64,000 nt of DNA from Hoplostethus atlanticus. Its lineage: Eukaryota; Chordata; Actinopteri; Trachichthyiformes; Trachichthyidae. A model generated the notes under the pieces. The model saw only the letters and a program-made list of their open reading frames with translations, searched no databases and was not told the DNA's origin. Shown in pieces: positions 48,846 through 60,287 of this stretch. The DNA lies in contig JAXDDX010000122.1 of the NCBI GenBank assembly GCA_034670405.1, forward strand, positions 954,001-1,018,000. The letters run 5' to 3'. Position 1 is the first letter of the stretch; the number at the start of each line of letters is the position of its first letter. The translations under genes were made by a program, and so were the position numbers.

Positions 48846-49001
48846 TAGGGTTTGACCGCTGTGGGTTCTTGAAGGCCAGTACTGATATCATATACTACTA
48901 CCACTACTACTACTACTGCTAATAATAATATAATCAAACAAACTGCATCATATCAGAGGTGGACAGCCTTGACTGGCTATATCGGCAAACCAATAACCCT
49001 A
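48846..49001 (-). mobile_element. Family 1 MITE, copy I, internally deleted, with target duplication
   Basis: TAGGGTTTGACCGCTGTGGG at one end and ATATCGGCAAACCAATAACC-CTA at the other. The flanking 8-mers GTTTATAA (48838-48845) and GTTTTTAA (49002-49009) agree at 7 of 8 positions. At 156 bp it retains both ends, the CTA/ATA microsatellite and AATCAAACAAACTGCATCAT, but lacks the centre. Confidence 0.75.
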
Positions 49002-51553
49002 GTTTTTAATGTCCAAAACATTTTCCACCACACTTCCCGACAAGGCGGTGTATGTTTTGAATCCCTCCCTGTGCATTAGTATTTCCTCCTTACTCCGTTT
49101 CCTTTCCGCTCGTGTTCCGCGGATCAGTTGCCCCCGTGGCGGCCTGACTCTCTTAATTCTCGTCTCCCTCTGTGGCTCGCAGCTCTCTCTGCCTGCAGGT
49201 TGTTGTTGTTGTTGTTGTCTGTGCGGTGGCTGTCATTTCCCTCCAAGCAGCAGATAAAATGCTGGTTGACATAGAGGGATGACACGGGGGGGGGTTATCG
49301 GACGCAGAACAGGCAGCCCCGGTTCACCACTTCTCCACTGTCGGTTTCCCCACATGGGTAATTGGCTTCTTCTTCTTCTTCTTCTTCTGCTGCTGCTTGC
49401 CTGCTGCCCACTGACGAGCGCTTGTCACAATCGCTCTCTTTCTCTCGCTCTCTCTCGCGCGCTTTCCTGCTCTTCTCATCCGCAGTGAAATTGAAAGTTT
49501 GTTGGATTAGGAATTTGAAATGGCGCCGCTAAACATCTTCCACACTCTTTCCGTTTGAAGACCTGAGCGACGTGGCAGATAAGGGCCGGGAGGGGAGGCT
49601 GCTCGGGGAGGATGATGATGTCAAAAGAAATGCTTTTACTGTCAGCCATTCACATCCAAACAAGAAAATGCCAGAGCTCTGTGCCAAGGGGTTTAAAAAC
49701 ATGCTGTTTTTCGCCATTGAACATATTAACATAATAAACCTACATTTGCTAGATATTCCTTCGGCTTTTACCATGGTATCGGGAAAATGTTTGAGTCTTT
49801 TACGAATCAAAACGTGCCAAAAACTACCAAGTTTGTAATTATTTCCAGTCTTTCCCTTCGCAATTGCTTGACTGCTTGTCTTTGAATCACCACCTACTTC
49901 ACAAAGTGCCTCTTATTCACCGAGAGGCTGCTGACCACGCCGAGCCATCCCGGGAGGTGCACCCATCGGGTTTCTACGAGCTTCCATAGCGGCGGGGGTT
50001 CGCCGGAGCTTTCCCTTGGCGCGTCTTTACGCTGAGATGAACTGACATGCACTCTTGGAGCAGCCGTCGGAGGAAGCCTGAGACTGCGAGGGGATCTACA
50101 CTTGGCAGGGCTAATCCAGACTTCAGGATGCGCTGTTCCAGGCTGCTATCTTTAACCGGGGGCTGCAACTCCCACAGAGAAGAATGCAAGACTTTGATTG
50201 GGCCCGCCCACACCAGCGCAATGTTTTGCCAGAGCTGCAGGCTTAGTTGTATAAGCGTTTTTATTTTCATGTTTTTACACCAGGCCATAGTGAAACATCG
50301 GAGAGAAGGTCATGACCCTGAGAATTGCCCTTGCCTTCGATAAGCATAGACTTTTTTTTTTCCTGGTCCATGAGAAGAAGAGTATAACTACCAGAGCAGC
50401 AATAGAGACCACAAAGAGCTACCGTTGCACACAGAAAACACCCCAAAAACGTCATATTGAAACCCCCAGATCGGCCTGTTGTCACTTCATCTGCATCGTA
50501 GAGATGTTCCAAAAATTCTCCCAAGTTGTGAGACATAGCCCGCAAACCAATTAAGCCCGCATTTCACTTCTTAACTTCTTCCCTTCTGAACAATAGCTCG
50601 GAAGAATTTGTGCATGGCGATTCCTTTCTACGGTTTAATTGGACGTGGAGCAATCCCTTCTGATTAGACGGCGGTGGAGGTGGTGGTGATGGGGTTCTTC
50701 AACTCGCTCTGAGTCGGATTTGAAACTCCCCGACCACCAGAAAGGGTGCAGCCTCCCTTGGCGATGGCAGCGGGAGATAAGGAGGGTTTTATTTCTCCAA
50801 ACAGGCGGATAATTAATTGGACAAGAGAGGGTTGTGTAATCCTGTTTTCCACGGCCCTTAACCGCCCTCGCCCTGGGATTGCAGGCCGAGGCTCTTCAAA
50901 GCCCGGGGCCGACAGGACCTGACAGAGAGTGAGGAAAGTCCACATCTCGCCAGTGCACCCCCACCTCCCCTCTCTTTCCCTTTCTCCTTTTGCTGTCTAG
51001 CTCTTGCTCTATCGCCTCCCCTTTCTCTAAAATACTGTATAGATAGAGAAAATGAGAGCGATAAAGTAATTAAAAGTCAGAAAAGTTTCTCTCGGCGCCG
51101 TGCTCATCAAATTAGTTTCCGTGTAACTTTTGCCTTCGAGTGGTCTTTGAATGCTGCATTAGCCATATCTCCAATGGAGCGAAAACGAATTAGCGTTATA
51201 GATGTGCGGGTCTTCTTCTTCGTTTACTCCTTCCCCATTGGGCGAGGGCCCAGATAGATCAGAAGACGATGTGGGGTGAAGTTAAAAAAGCTCCAGTCCC
51301 GCAGAGGGGGCATCCAGACGTGCAGCTGTATTGTTTGGGCGGGACAAAGCTTTCATCTCGCAACGTAATTTGTGATCCCACCGCCTGCAGGTACGCCTCT
51401 ACAGCTGTGATAACGCCAAGCTTTTGTTTCCCGCACCTGTCGGCTAGAAGCGCAGACGACAGCAGGGGGTCTATCGTACCTTTCTGTTTCGACGAGAGGG
51501 AGAACGGCCCGAGAAATGGTGTTTGTGTGTGTAGTGCAGGACTGCGACACCTT
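49002..51553. other. Intronic stretch, nothing recognised
   Basis: Trinucleotide runs TTG near 49200-49217 and TTC near 49367-49388. No gene is seen. Confidence 0.5.
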
Positions 51554-51966
51554 CCAGTCAGACTGATATATTGGGCGGACACTGGCCTTAGTAAAAGTCT
51601 TTTAACTCTATTAAAAATCTAATATCGTTCAGTCAGTTGTCCACCTCTGGCATGGCTGATATAATGTAGTTTGATTGCAAATTGATTGTGTTATTGATCA
51701 ATGCTACTCTGTTTTATTCAACTTTAATGTGACATTTTCATCAGATTCCACACAATTATGCATCAATATTATTATTATTATCCTGAGTGTCAATGGAGAG
51801 TTTTATCTAATAGTGTAAATCCTGTTTCGGAGGCTTTTCCACCCTGACAAGAATAATATTCTGGGAAAAACTGAATTCTTGCAATTGTCTAGAACGTTTT
51901 GACTTAAATGACAAAATGTAATTTTATCTTATCAGCCTTCAAAACCCCATATTGATCTAAGCCTAC
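51554..51966 (+). mobile_element. Family 1 MITE, copy J, nearly full length
   Basis: CAGTCAGACTGATATATTGG, TGTCCACCTCTGGCATGGCT, ATGTGACATTTTCATCAGAT, TTATTATTATTATC, GGCTTTTCCACCCTGACAAG and CAAAACCCCATATTGATC occur in family order. It is about 413 bp. The termini are worn and no target duplication is seen. Confidence 0.7.
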
Positions 51967-53513
51967 TTACAGTACCTGTCATAATGTGTGTATAAACAAA
52001 GTATAGTATGAGGTAGATGTTTCACGTCTTGTGTATATTAGATGTGAAGGACATGCTCATGGCAGAAATCCCATTTCCAGTGGATTCCCGCCACGTTCAA
52101 GGAACGACTGACTATCATAGGGAGTGAAATCCAAAGCCAATTCCCTGCCTGGCGTAGTAATCTCACAAGACGAGTCCATTACCTCACATAACCCACTGTG
52201 ATTGATAATAATGTTGCAGCCCACTTGTGTGTGTTTTTTTTTTATATATAGATGTAGAGAAGTAGTCAGAAGTTGGATAACCACTCTGTGATACATCCCC
52301 CAACAAAGTAATCTTCTGAATCTTAAATTCTTCAGATAATTCTCTCTAATTCTCTCTTCTTAGAAGCTTCATTCGCTGGAAGCAAACATGCTTTTGCTTT
52401 CCGTCCCAGCTCAATCACGGTTTTCATCTCATCTTCGTCGGCGTTCAGAGAGCCGAGCGTGGTTGTGATTAATGGAGTCTATAATACACAGGGTGTACAC
52501 CGCCCTCCTGTAGTACACACCGTCATTATTAAAAATGCTCTTTGTGCCTAAGCCCGTCGAATAAAAATACATAGAAGCAGCAAACACAAAGTATATTACA
52601 TCACGGTAAAAATAAAACAAGATGCTGCTTAGATTGCACTACTGCAAATGTCGAAGAAAGAAAAAAAAGTTGTTAGATCTGGGCGTCGTTGTTAGATTTG
52701 GGCATCATTTTGAATTTGTGAAGGGCTGTTGTCCTTCAAAGAAGAGATCCATCTAGACCGGAGAATTTCCAGTCTGTTAATTCTGTTATCTTTGTGCATT
52801 CATCTGCTGTCTTTTCCACCAGGAAGTACCACTCCAGTACCCTCAAGTTGGGCACTGACCTCAGATGCTACACGAATTGGCCGAATTGTGACATAGCTTC
52901 CTTAGCCAACATGGCTGACAACAGGCTAGTAGACTAGTACCCTAGATAACGGCTTATTTAAAACCTGATAGATTATTTTATTGAGTCTTGTGTTTTATGA
53001 AAGGAATGAGTAGCCACACATAAATCATTCACTTCATCACCTCTGCATTTGTTTTTATTTTCAACCAAAAAGCATGTGAACATACAAATCGGATACAACT
53101 TGGAGAAAAGCACATCTGACATGCACATGAATGCAACAGAAATGAAACATACGGGGTGTATCAGGCCAAGCTGGCTTCACCCTAGTAGTCATGAGTCATC
53201 ATCTCAAGAGCATGCAACTCTTTCGGGATACAAGAGCCGCTGTCGTCGAAATGGGTTGAACAACTTTGTGTGTCTTCTCTCTTGAGCACCACTCAATCTG
53301 CTCTTGAGGAGTTGCACTTATTGTTTTTAGACCTTGTCGGATGTCAAGAAAACTCAAGTGGGATGTTGTGAGAGAGTGTCTTCTTGCAAACAGGATGTCA
53401 TTATTTTCAAGGTGCCCCAATTCCTCACTAAGGGAACAATAGCACGTTCTGCTTTGCAGAAACAAACGGAAATGCTGTAGCACTGAAGGTGCATCCTAAT
53501 TTTGATGTTATTG
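51967..53513. other. Intronic stretch, nothing recognised
   Basis: AT-rich unique sequence. Frames in it are short. Confidence 0.5.
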
Positions 53514-53763
53514 TTAAAGCTGGACGAGGCACAAATGTTATGTAGCAATACACCCGTCTTACCAGCCTGCAAGTGAGGCTGCAAAAGAGAAAAGTGTCCC
53601 TTCCCCCTATTTGCTCAAATTAAATTATAATGTCAGGTTTGGTCACTGGCAGGAAATCTTCTCTGCCCACAGGAAGTGATGGAAACGTAGGAGCGAAATA
53701 AAAACTCTTTCCTAAGAAGCAGTGAGAGAGCGCTCTGTCCAGAGAAACCTGGACTCACCAATG

Positions 53764-55021
53764 CAGTGGCGGCTGGCCAATAGAGGGCGCTAGGGCGCCG
53801 CCCCACCACTCCCCACATCCTAGACTTCATTGAATAAGACTTTTTTTAAATGAGCGCTGTAAATATTATATAGTTAGTGAGTAGAATGTATAATCTGCAA
53901 TAAAATGTAGATTCAAATTGTTCTACGTTGTCTAAAGTTACTGCTAGGTCCACGTATTTCCGGCCTGGGGCACAAAAACTTGCCCATTGACTCTCGTTAT
54001 AAGTTGTGCATGCGCAGTTCGCTCCTCTCAATACAAGAGATAGGAGCTTTGCTGCGCCCCTCAGGAAAGCTGCGCATGTACAAACAGCATTTATCTGAAT
54101 GCTGCTGATTTACACACCACCGACCACTGGTTGGCAGCAGAGAGCGAGTGGCTCGTGGTGCATCTGACATAAAATGCGCCAGAATGAGACATTATACTCG
54201 GTCGTTTTCAAGGAGCTGGTTTAGTAGGAAGGCTTGGCTAACTGTATGTAGTGACACCAATGCCTTATTTTGCTTTCCCTGCATCCTTTTTCAAACGACA
54301 GGTCTCAGACCCAGCATGGATTCAGACAGGTTTGAATGATTTAACCCACATATCAGAAAAATCAAAAGCAAATGTTTGGGAAAGTAAACATAGCTGCTCA
54401 GCTTGATGAAGGCTACAGGACAGGGATCCGTGAGCATAATGAAGAGGTTGACAAAAACAGGCACATCCTGTCTAAAATAATAAACTGTGTCAAGTTCTGT
54501 GGTGCCATAGAGTCATTGAGAAATCTGCATCTCTCAAGGAGAGAAGGGCAAAATTTATGTACAAAAAGTTGAAGCCACAAGGTGGCAAAGTCATATGGCT
54601 TTGAGCCAGTTCACTCAGCGTTTTGATGGCACTGGGTATTTCAAATGTAATACCATATTCATTTATTTTTTTCTTAAATGTTATTTTCTATTAGGTCTTA
54701 TTGTGTTCATAATTTTCTGCCATTGTCTCAGGGTTTTGTGTTGTCAGATTTCTGTTGCACTTATCGAGGCACTTTTCGCTTACTTTAGTCTTTCACCATT
54801 ACATATTGTAGTATAAAAGATAATTATTATAAAGAATTTGCACTAATTGAAGTACCTTAACTTACCTTTAAGCACGTTTCATTACAACAAATGTTCATTC
54901 AGCTCAGCAAATGCAAATAAAGGCCTTTTCATTTATTTAAATACACTGATGATACCTTAGTACATGTTTGCTTGATTTTTGGTATAGCCCCCCCTGGAGA
55001 AAAATGCACCAGCCACCACTG
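53764..55021 (+). mobile_element. hAT transposon, internally deleted, with perfect 8-bp target duplication
   Basis: The ends CAGTGGCGGCTGGCC and GCACCAGCCACCACTG are inverted repeats with the CAGTGGCGG start common in hAT elements. The same 8-mer CACCAATG stands directly left (53756-53763) and right (55022-55029), a perfect target duplication. Inside are remains of a hAT transposase with an N-terminal TTF-type zinc finger (54148-54570). At 1258 bp it is well short of an autonomous element. It inserted into an existing TTAA-type MITE, so it is younger than that element. Confidence 0.88.
54148..54570 (+). pseudogene. hAT transposase remnant (TTF-type zinc-finger region and following DUF4371-like start)
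   Basis: The frame 54148-54339 encodes SWFSRKAWLTVCSDTNALFC then FPCILFQTTG, matching the TTF-type finger of ZMYM1-like hAT transposases (W-x-x-x-x-x-W ... CFPC-x-LF). In another frame, 54372-54570, follow MFGKVNIAAQLDEGYRTGI and EEVDKNRHILSKII then VKFCGA, which is the conserved start of the region after the finger. The linker normally found between these two parts is mostly missing and the frame changes. After VKFCGA the usual catalytic domain with its DDE residues is absent, so the element cannot make transposase. The identification rests on remembered family motifs, but the match is strong. Confidence 0.8.
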
Positions 55022-55187
55022 CACCAATGTTAGATCTCTCTCGTCCCTGGTGTAAAGCATGCTGTGTGCAGTTAACCGATGTCACGTTAAATGATTTCTG
55101 GTTATTGATGGTCAATATTTTTAAACAGTTACTGCTTGTTGGGATTTGGGGACCACCAATGTGCAAAATTGCCTTGTGCAGCTTTAA

Positions 55188-55976
55188 ACGGGGAGTGGAT
55201 GTTGAGTGGAGTTTTCTTGTGCTTAAAGAGATGTTCAACATTAAAGCATTTTTTTTTTTAACTGTAAACATATTCGTATGACTTCTATGTGATGAGACCT
55301 CTAAATACGGGACATCAATTCAACATTGCAGATATAACTTCAGCAGGGAGCTTTCAGGACCAAAGAATATATTTCTCTCTCTCTCCTTCGATTGAAGATT
55401 TCAGCTCTGCTGCACTGCCGGCTCCAGCCTGATTGGTGATGAAACACCAAAGATTTAGGGGTAGTATGAGCTGAAGGGGCAGAGATTTAAAAAAAAGATG
55501 TTTGGTCGGAGCCAATGAGGAGAGAAATTCTCCGCCTCAAAAGACCCTCAGCCACCAAAGTGCCCTGAGACCCGGCATCACTCTCCACTGTGTAATGTTA
55601 GCTAGCTAGTAGGCTAATCTCCAATATGTCAAATGGATGTCAGAGGTGCTCGGTTTTACAGACACACCCCCTCCCTTGCTCTCCACAACTCAAACTGGTA
55701 TCTGCCGGGCGGAGACGGGCTGAATCCCTGTATTTCATTACGCTTTAACAGCAGAAAGCTGATTTCTTCAGAGATAGAGTTGAGGGGTGATGCAACTCAG
55801 TCTGGGGAAGAGTTTAGCGGAAGGGTAAATGGGTAGGGGAGGGATGGGAGAAAGAAGAGAAAACTGAAGGCAGGGAAGGAGAGGAGGGGGGCAAAGTGAG
55901 ATCCTGCGACAGTTTATTATGCAGATGAGTCGGCGACTCCTAAACAGTTTTAGCGTTTCCTAATTCATCAATGTCG

Positions 55977-55978
<2 letters not shown>
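55188..55978. other. Intronic stretch, nothing recognised
   Basis: Short CT run near 55376-55384. No gene or bounded repeat is seen. Confidence 0.5.

Positions 55979-56017
<39 letters not shown>
55979..56017 (+). repeat. (GT)n microsatellite
   Basis: About 19 GT units. Confidence 0.98.
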
Positions 56018-56023
<6 letters not shown>

Positions 56024-57822
56024 TTATGGTAGCACAGAGCATCTGCGTGGTGGCCACCAGTTCTGATTGATCACCCCTCTGTAGACTACAGGAGCACATT
56101 GCCTGGGCCTAGCTGCACCCGCGGGTGCCTCAGAGCCTTGATTAAGGCAGAGATGACGCCAGAAATGGGTGCCACTGGAGGTTTATTCTCACACATTGTT
56201 CTTTTTCTATCTCGACCTCTCTCTACCACTCTCTCTCCCTCTCTCCATCCTTCAGATTAATCTATCTGCCCTCCCTCTCCTTCACCCGTCTCCTCTCCTT
56301 GTTGTCTTTCCCTCTCTTTGAATTTGCAATTGTTTGTGGATTCTGAGGATAATTCATTTTTAAATTGAGGAATCTGTAGTAAAAGTGTTTTTATGTTTCC
56401 ATGATTAATAATTGTGTAATTGAGCAATACAAAAAAGTTTTTCAATTCAAGTCCCAGTGTGGTATATCAAGTGCTTCCATTATGACCAATCGTAACCTTT
56501 GAATGCGCAACATGTACAGAGAAGGGACGTACAAGATGCAGAAACAGGGTAGCTCCCTTACGTAGACCATCTTTTGCAAAACATAACAGTAAGCAAATTG
56601 GAAAAGGATCGGATTGGCCCAACATTAGAGAGGAAAATCCTTCTCTCAAGGGTGATTCTGTGCTTTTGCCTTAGGGTTGCATCTGTGCCTCAAAGGAATA
56701 ACGAACACATTAAGACAGTAACGGTGAAAAGAAAAGACTTTATAGCTACTGCTGCTGAAAAAAAAGAAAATATGAAAGTCTCCCGGGGACACATGGATGA
56801 TTTTGGTGTCTAGGTTTTCATCACTTAACAGGTAAGTTGACTAACACGCCAACACGTGTGTTTTCCTTTTAACTTTTCTAACTTCCCCTCCTCCTTCCCT
56901 TCCTCTCTATCTCTGGTGGGCTGCCAACTCTGGAAGGCAGCGGCTGACGGCTGTGAATTTGTCTTCCATTAGAATGGTGTAATCCCCAGGAGTGTCACTG
57001 GCTTGAATCATACGGCTCCGATTACATCCCGTAGGCATTACATTATTTATCTTCCCGGCTGACACCCAGCACCTGTAGTGACTGCACTGCAGCCCCGCTG
57101 ACATCCCCGCTGACATCCCTGCTGTCACCCCGTTGGCTCAGCCCCTGTTTCGCCCACATTAACATCCCAGGGGCCCCCGGGGGACCCAAACATGCACTTT
57201 CCCCAGTTTCACATAGTAGCTGGAGCCTCCAAACTTTCTCATTCAGGGCACCCCATAGGAGGAGGGATTTGTGCAAAGCTGTGGAAGGATTAACGCAGGA
57301 ACGGTAGAAAGTGGAACTGAGGTAGGATAATAACACTCCTCATCCATTTTATTGCCCCTCGCTCCCCTGTCCGTTTTCCCAAGAAATCAATAAAGTTGAA
57401 CATAAACAAAGAAAGTAGAGGCCGCTTTTTTACGCAGAATTTGGGAAAGTTGGTAATCCTTCCGGAGGACATCAAAAGGGCGTGTGGAAAATTGCCAAGT
57501 TTTGCGTGCAAGGGAAGCCAGCGGAGGCCACTCCACGTTCAGAAGGGTGAAATTCATTAGTTACAGTACTAGCACTCAGTTCTGCACAACAAACACAGCC
57601 TGACCTTGATGCAAAATGCATGCGCAAACACACACTCCCAGCACTCGCATGCACACAGGTCAGGGGGCAGCGGCGTATTGTTTCCCATCTCTTGTGGCTT
57701 CCTCCGCTGTCTGTCTGAGTGGCTTCCAAGTGTTCTCTCTCCTGTCACGGATTAATTGGATTTTTGACCCAGTTCCAATTTCTTCCCTCCTTTCCCTCCG
57801 CTCTGCTTGGGCTGTCATGGGA

Positions 57823-57825
<3 letters not shown>
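56018..57825. other. Intronic stretch, nothing recognised
   Basis: A short direct repeat CCGCTGACATCC occurs near 57096-57118. Frames in it are unrecognised. Confidence 0.5.
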
Positions 57826-57875
<50 letters not shown>

Positions 57876-57883
57876 GGGGGGGG
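57826..57883 (+). repeat. (GT)n microsatellite followed by a G homopolymer
   Basis: About 23 GT units to 57872, then a run of about 11 G. A second (GT)n lies at 57905-57928. Confidence 0.98.
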
Positions 57884-58072
57884 CTAAGTGCGGGTCGTTG
57901 CACGTGTGTGTGTGTGTGTGTGTGTGTGCTGAGTGGATTTAGCCTCGGCACGTCACCGGCCACCTCGCTTCCAGTCTGTTGAGACCCTTTGTCCCCCTGC
58001 CACCCCCTTGTCACTCCCCCCATAGGACAGCAACAGCCGGCAAACAAAGCCAGGCCTCCTCTTTGAACCCCT

Positions 58073-58120
<48 letters not shown>
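58073..58120 (+). repeat. (CA)n microsatellite
   Basis: 24 CA units, the reverse complement of the GT array 200 bp upstream. Confidence 0.98.
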
Positions 58121-58122
<2 letters not shown>

Positions 58123-59571
58123 TTATTCCCCTATTCCCCACACACCCACTCCCTTTCCTCTCAATTCCAGTCGCTTGCTGCCTTGTCACAACTAAAACAG
58201 CGACTGCTGCTACCGCTGCTTTTGTTTGCATGGCATTTTGGGACTACGCTAGGGGGCTGTTGGTGTTCACTACATCTGTAGTGCACTGCACAGGAGGCCA
58301 GTAAAGGAGAAGAGACGAGGAATCGCCCCAGCTAGGTTTGTTTTGTTGTCCTACCCCAGTCGCCCCGAATCAAGTCCCCTGGTCTCCGTAGTGATACTGA
58401 TGAGAGGGCCGTCTTTGGATGCCTCCTCTGGTTTGTGCATGGCGGATCATGCACCAGTGCCTAGTGCGGTATCTGTAAAAAAAACACACTCTGGGAAAAA
58501 CTGGATCAGTAATTACGCTGCAGAGAATATTTTACAATACAGTGCATGGCCTTGCACTGCGGCTGGCTGCAATTGCTTCTTTTGTATGCAAAATAATGAA
58601 TTGAATTGATGTATCTTTGTGCGGATATTTCCCTGTGGGCTTTCATTAGGCTTTCTCATCTCTACGTTTACTTCTAATTACAGACCTGGAGCTGCTGTGG
58701 GCACCAGGTTTGATTTTTTTTGCAGTCCTTTTATGGACATTTGTCTGCTCTCCTGCGATGATTTGCAGTCAACAGGCCGACTCTACACCCACTGTGGATT
58801 AAGAGTTCCGCTCATAAATGTCAAATGAAAGATTTGAGAACGGCGTGTGTTTTCCCTCCGTCTTCAGCCGAGATGCTTATTATGCTGATTTATTACTATT
58901 GATTTCAATTTCCAAGGCTTTATTTGCTGGAAGCTGCACCATTAAAAACCGTACCCACGCAGGATATGAATTAAGATCCCGGGGATTACAAACGCCTTTC
59001 AATTGTGTCTGGCGAGCGATGGCTTTTGAATGAGCAACGGCAAGCGTGCCTCTGTGAGAGCAAATGAACTTGAAGTAACTCCCAGCCCTTTTTTTTTGTT
59101 TGGCTCTTTTGAATCCCGCGCCACGCCATTGGCCCGGCTTTGTGTCGCCTCGCAGCCAATCGGCATGCAGCGTGGGTGATTTTTGAACAACTCACAGCTG
59201 CAGCTTTTGTGCGCGGCTCATCTGGCCGTTGGTTGGTTCCCTTCAGCCACAAAGGGGACTTGATCAGATACCGGCTCCCCATTCAGTGACACATTTAAAA
59301 TTTAAACCGCCGTATTTTTTTAATCCAGTGGCGTCCCATGTGTTTTGGCATGGGATTAGGAGCATAAACAGGTTCGTTGTTATGGGAAGGGCCTCAGTGG
59401 AGGCTCCAGGCCAGCCTTAGTGTGCCCCCTACTGCCTGGATGAAGCCCTCAGCCACGTCTTCTTACACATTGATGGACAATTTTTTTTTCCAGATATTAA
59501 TGTGAAATGTATCTTGTCAAGTCAATCTTGAGTTATAATGTGATGAACTTCCAAGTTAAGGCACTGTCAAG
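58121..59571. other. Intronic stretch, nothing recognised
   Basis: It includes two opposed CCAAT words near 59128-59160 in a GC-richer patch. No TATA box or coding frame is tied to them. Confidence 0.45.
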
Positions 59572-59902
59572 TAGGGTTACATTGATATGTTGGGACCATA
59601 TTAAGCCTGAATTGATTTTAATGTGACATTTTGATTGGATACCACACAAGTATGCATTAATATTATTATTATTATTATTATGAGTTTTGTTGGAGAGTTT
59701 TAGTCTCCCGTTCACACCCTGCCAAGAAGAAGATTGTTGGGGAACACTTAATACTTTTGGTATGAGAATGGTCAAATTTAAAAATGAATAATGTTGGCAC
59801 AAAATATTGGCTGTCAGCAGCTTCAATCCAAAACTATTGGTATGAATATTGGGCTCAGTATTGGTATTGGACTGGTATTGAACCCATATCAATCCAACCC
59901 TA
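59572..59902 (+). mobile_element. Family 1 MITE, copy K, full length
   Basis: TAGGGTTACATTGATATGTT to CCCATATCAATCCAACCCTA, 331 bp. The flanking CTGTCAAG (59564-59571) and CTGTCAGA (59903-59910) agree at 6 of 8 positions. It contains GTGACATTTTGATTGGATAC, an (ATT)n run, GGAGAGTTTTAGTCTCCC and ATGAGAATGGTCAAATTTAA. Confidence 0.8.
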
Positions 59903-60249
59903 CTGTCAGATTCAGAGAAATTGCTCCCACAGCCTCACATCCCACATTCAGCATTTCATCATTCTCTCACCCACGCGGCAAGCGCTTATGATGGAGGCCT
60001 ACAGTATGTTGCTGGGGTCAGTGGGTGTTGCGGCTGGGCTAAGGGATGGGTAGCGGGGGGTGAGGGGATACAGGGTCATTGTCCCTGAAGCTTGAAGGTG
60101 ATCTGGAACAGATGGCCGCCTCTCTCCTCCAGATGCACTTTACCTTTCCATATCCGCCGCTGGCACCAAGTAGGACTGTAACTGATAGGGCCTTATCACA
60201 CTCATTTGTGTGTGGAGGTGGGTGTGGGGGGGGGTGAGGGGGTGGGTGG

Positions 60250-60287
60250 TCCAGCCTCATCCAGCCTCATCCAGCCTCATCCAGCCT
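60250..60287 (+). repeat. Decamer tandem repeat TCCAGCCTCA
   Basis: Three perfect units and a partial fourth, next to a GTGGGG-rich patch at 60205-60250. Confidence 0.9.

Larger units (their letters stand above)
53514..55187. mobile_element. TTAA-type MITE copy 4, interrupted by a hAT transposon
   Basis: The left end TTAAAGCTGGACGAGGCAC and right end GCCTTGTGCAGCTTTAA form an inverted pair. Minus the 53764-55021 insertion and one target copy, the element is about 408 bp and collinear with copy 1: CCTTCCCCCTATTTGCTCAA, CCACAGGAAGTGATGG, TCCAGAGAAACCTGGACTCA, then CTCTCTCGTCCCTGGTGTAA. Confidence 0.75.

Noticed and set aside
57616-58281. Cys/Val and Thr/His repeat frames
   Set aside because: Caused by GT/CA microsatellites.
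60250-60287. Tandem decamers considered as a CRISPR-like array
   Set aside because: The units are directly adjacent with no spacers. The genome is vertebrate, so this is a short minisatellite.
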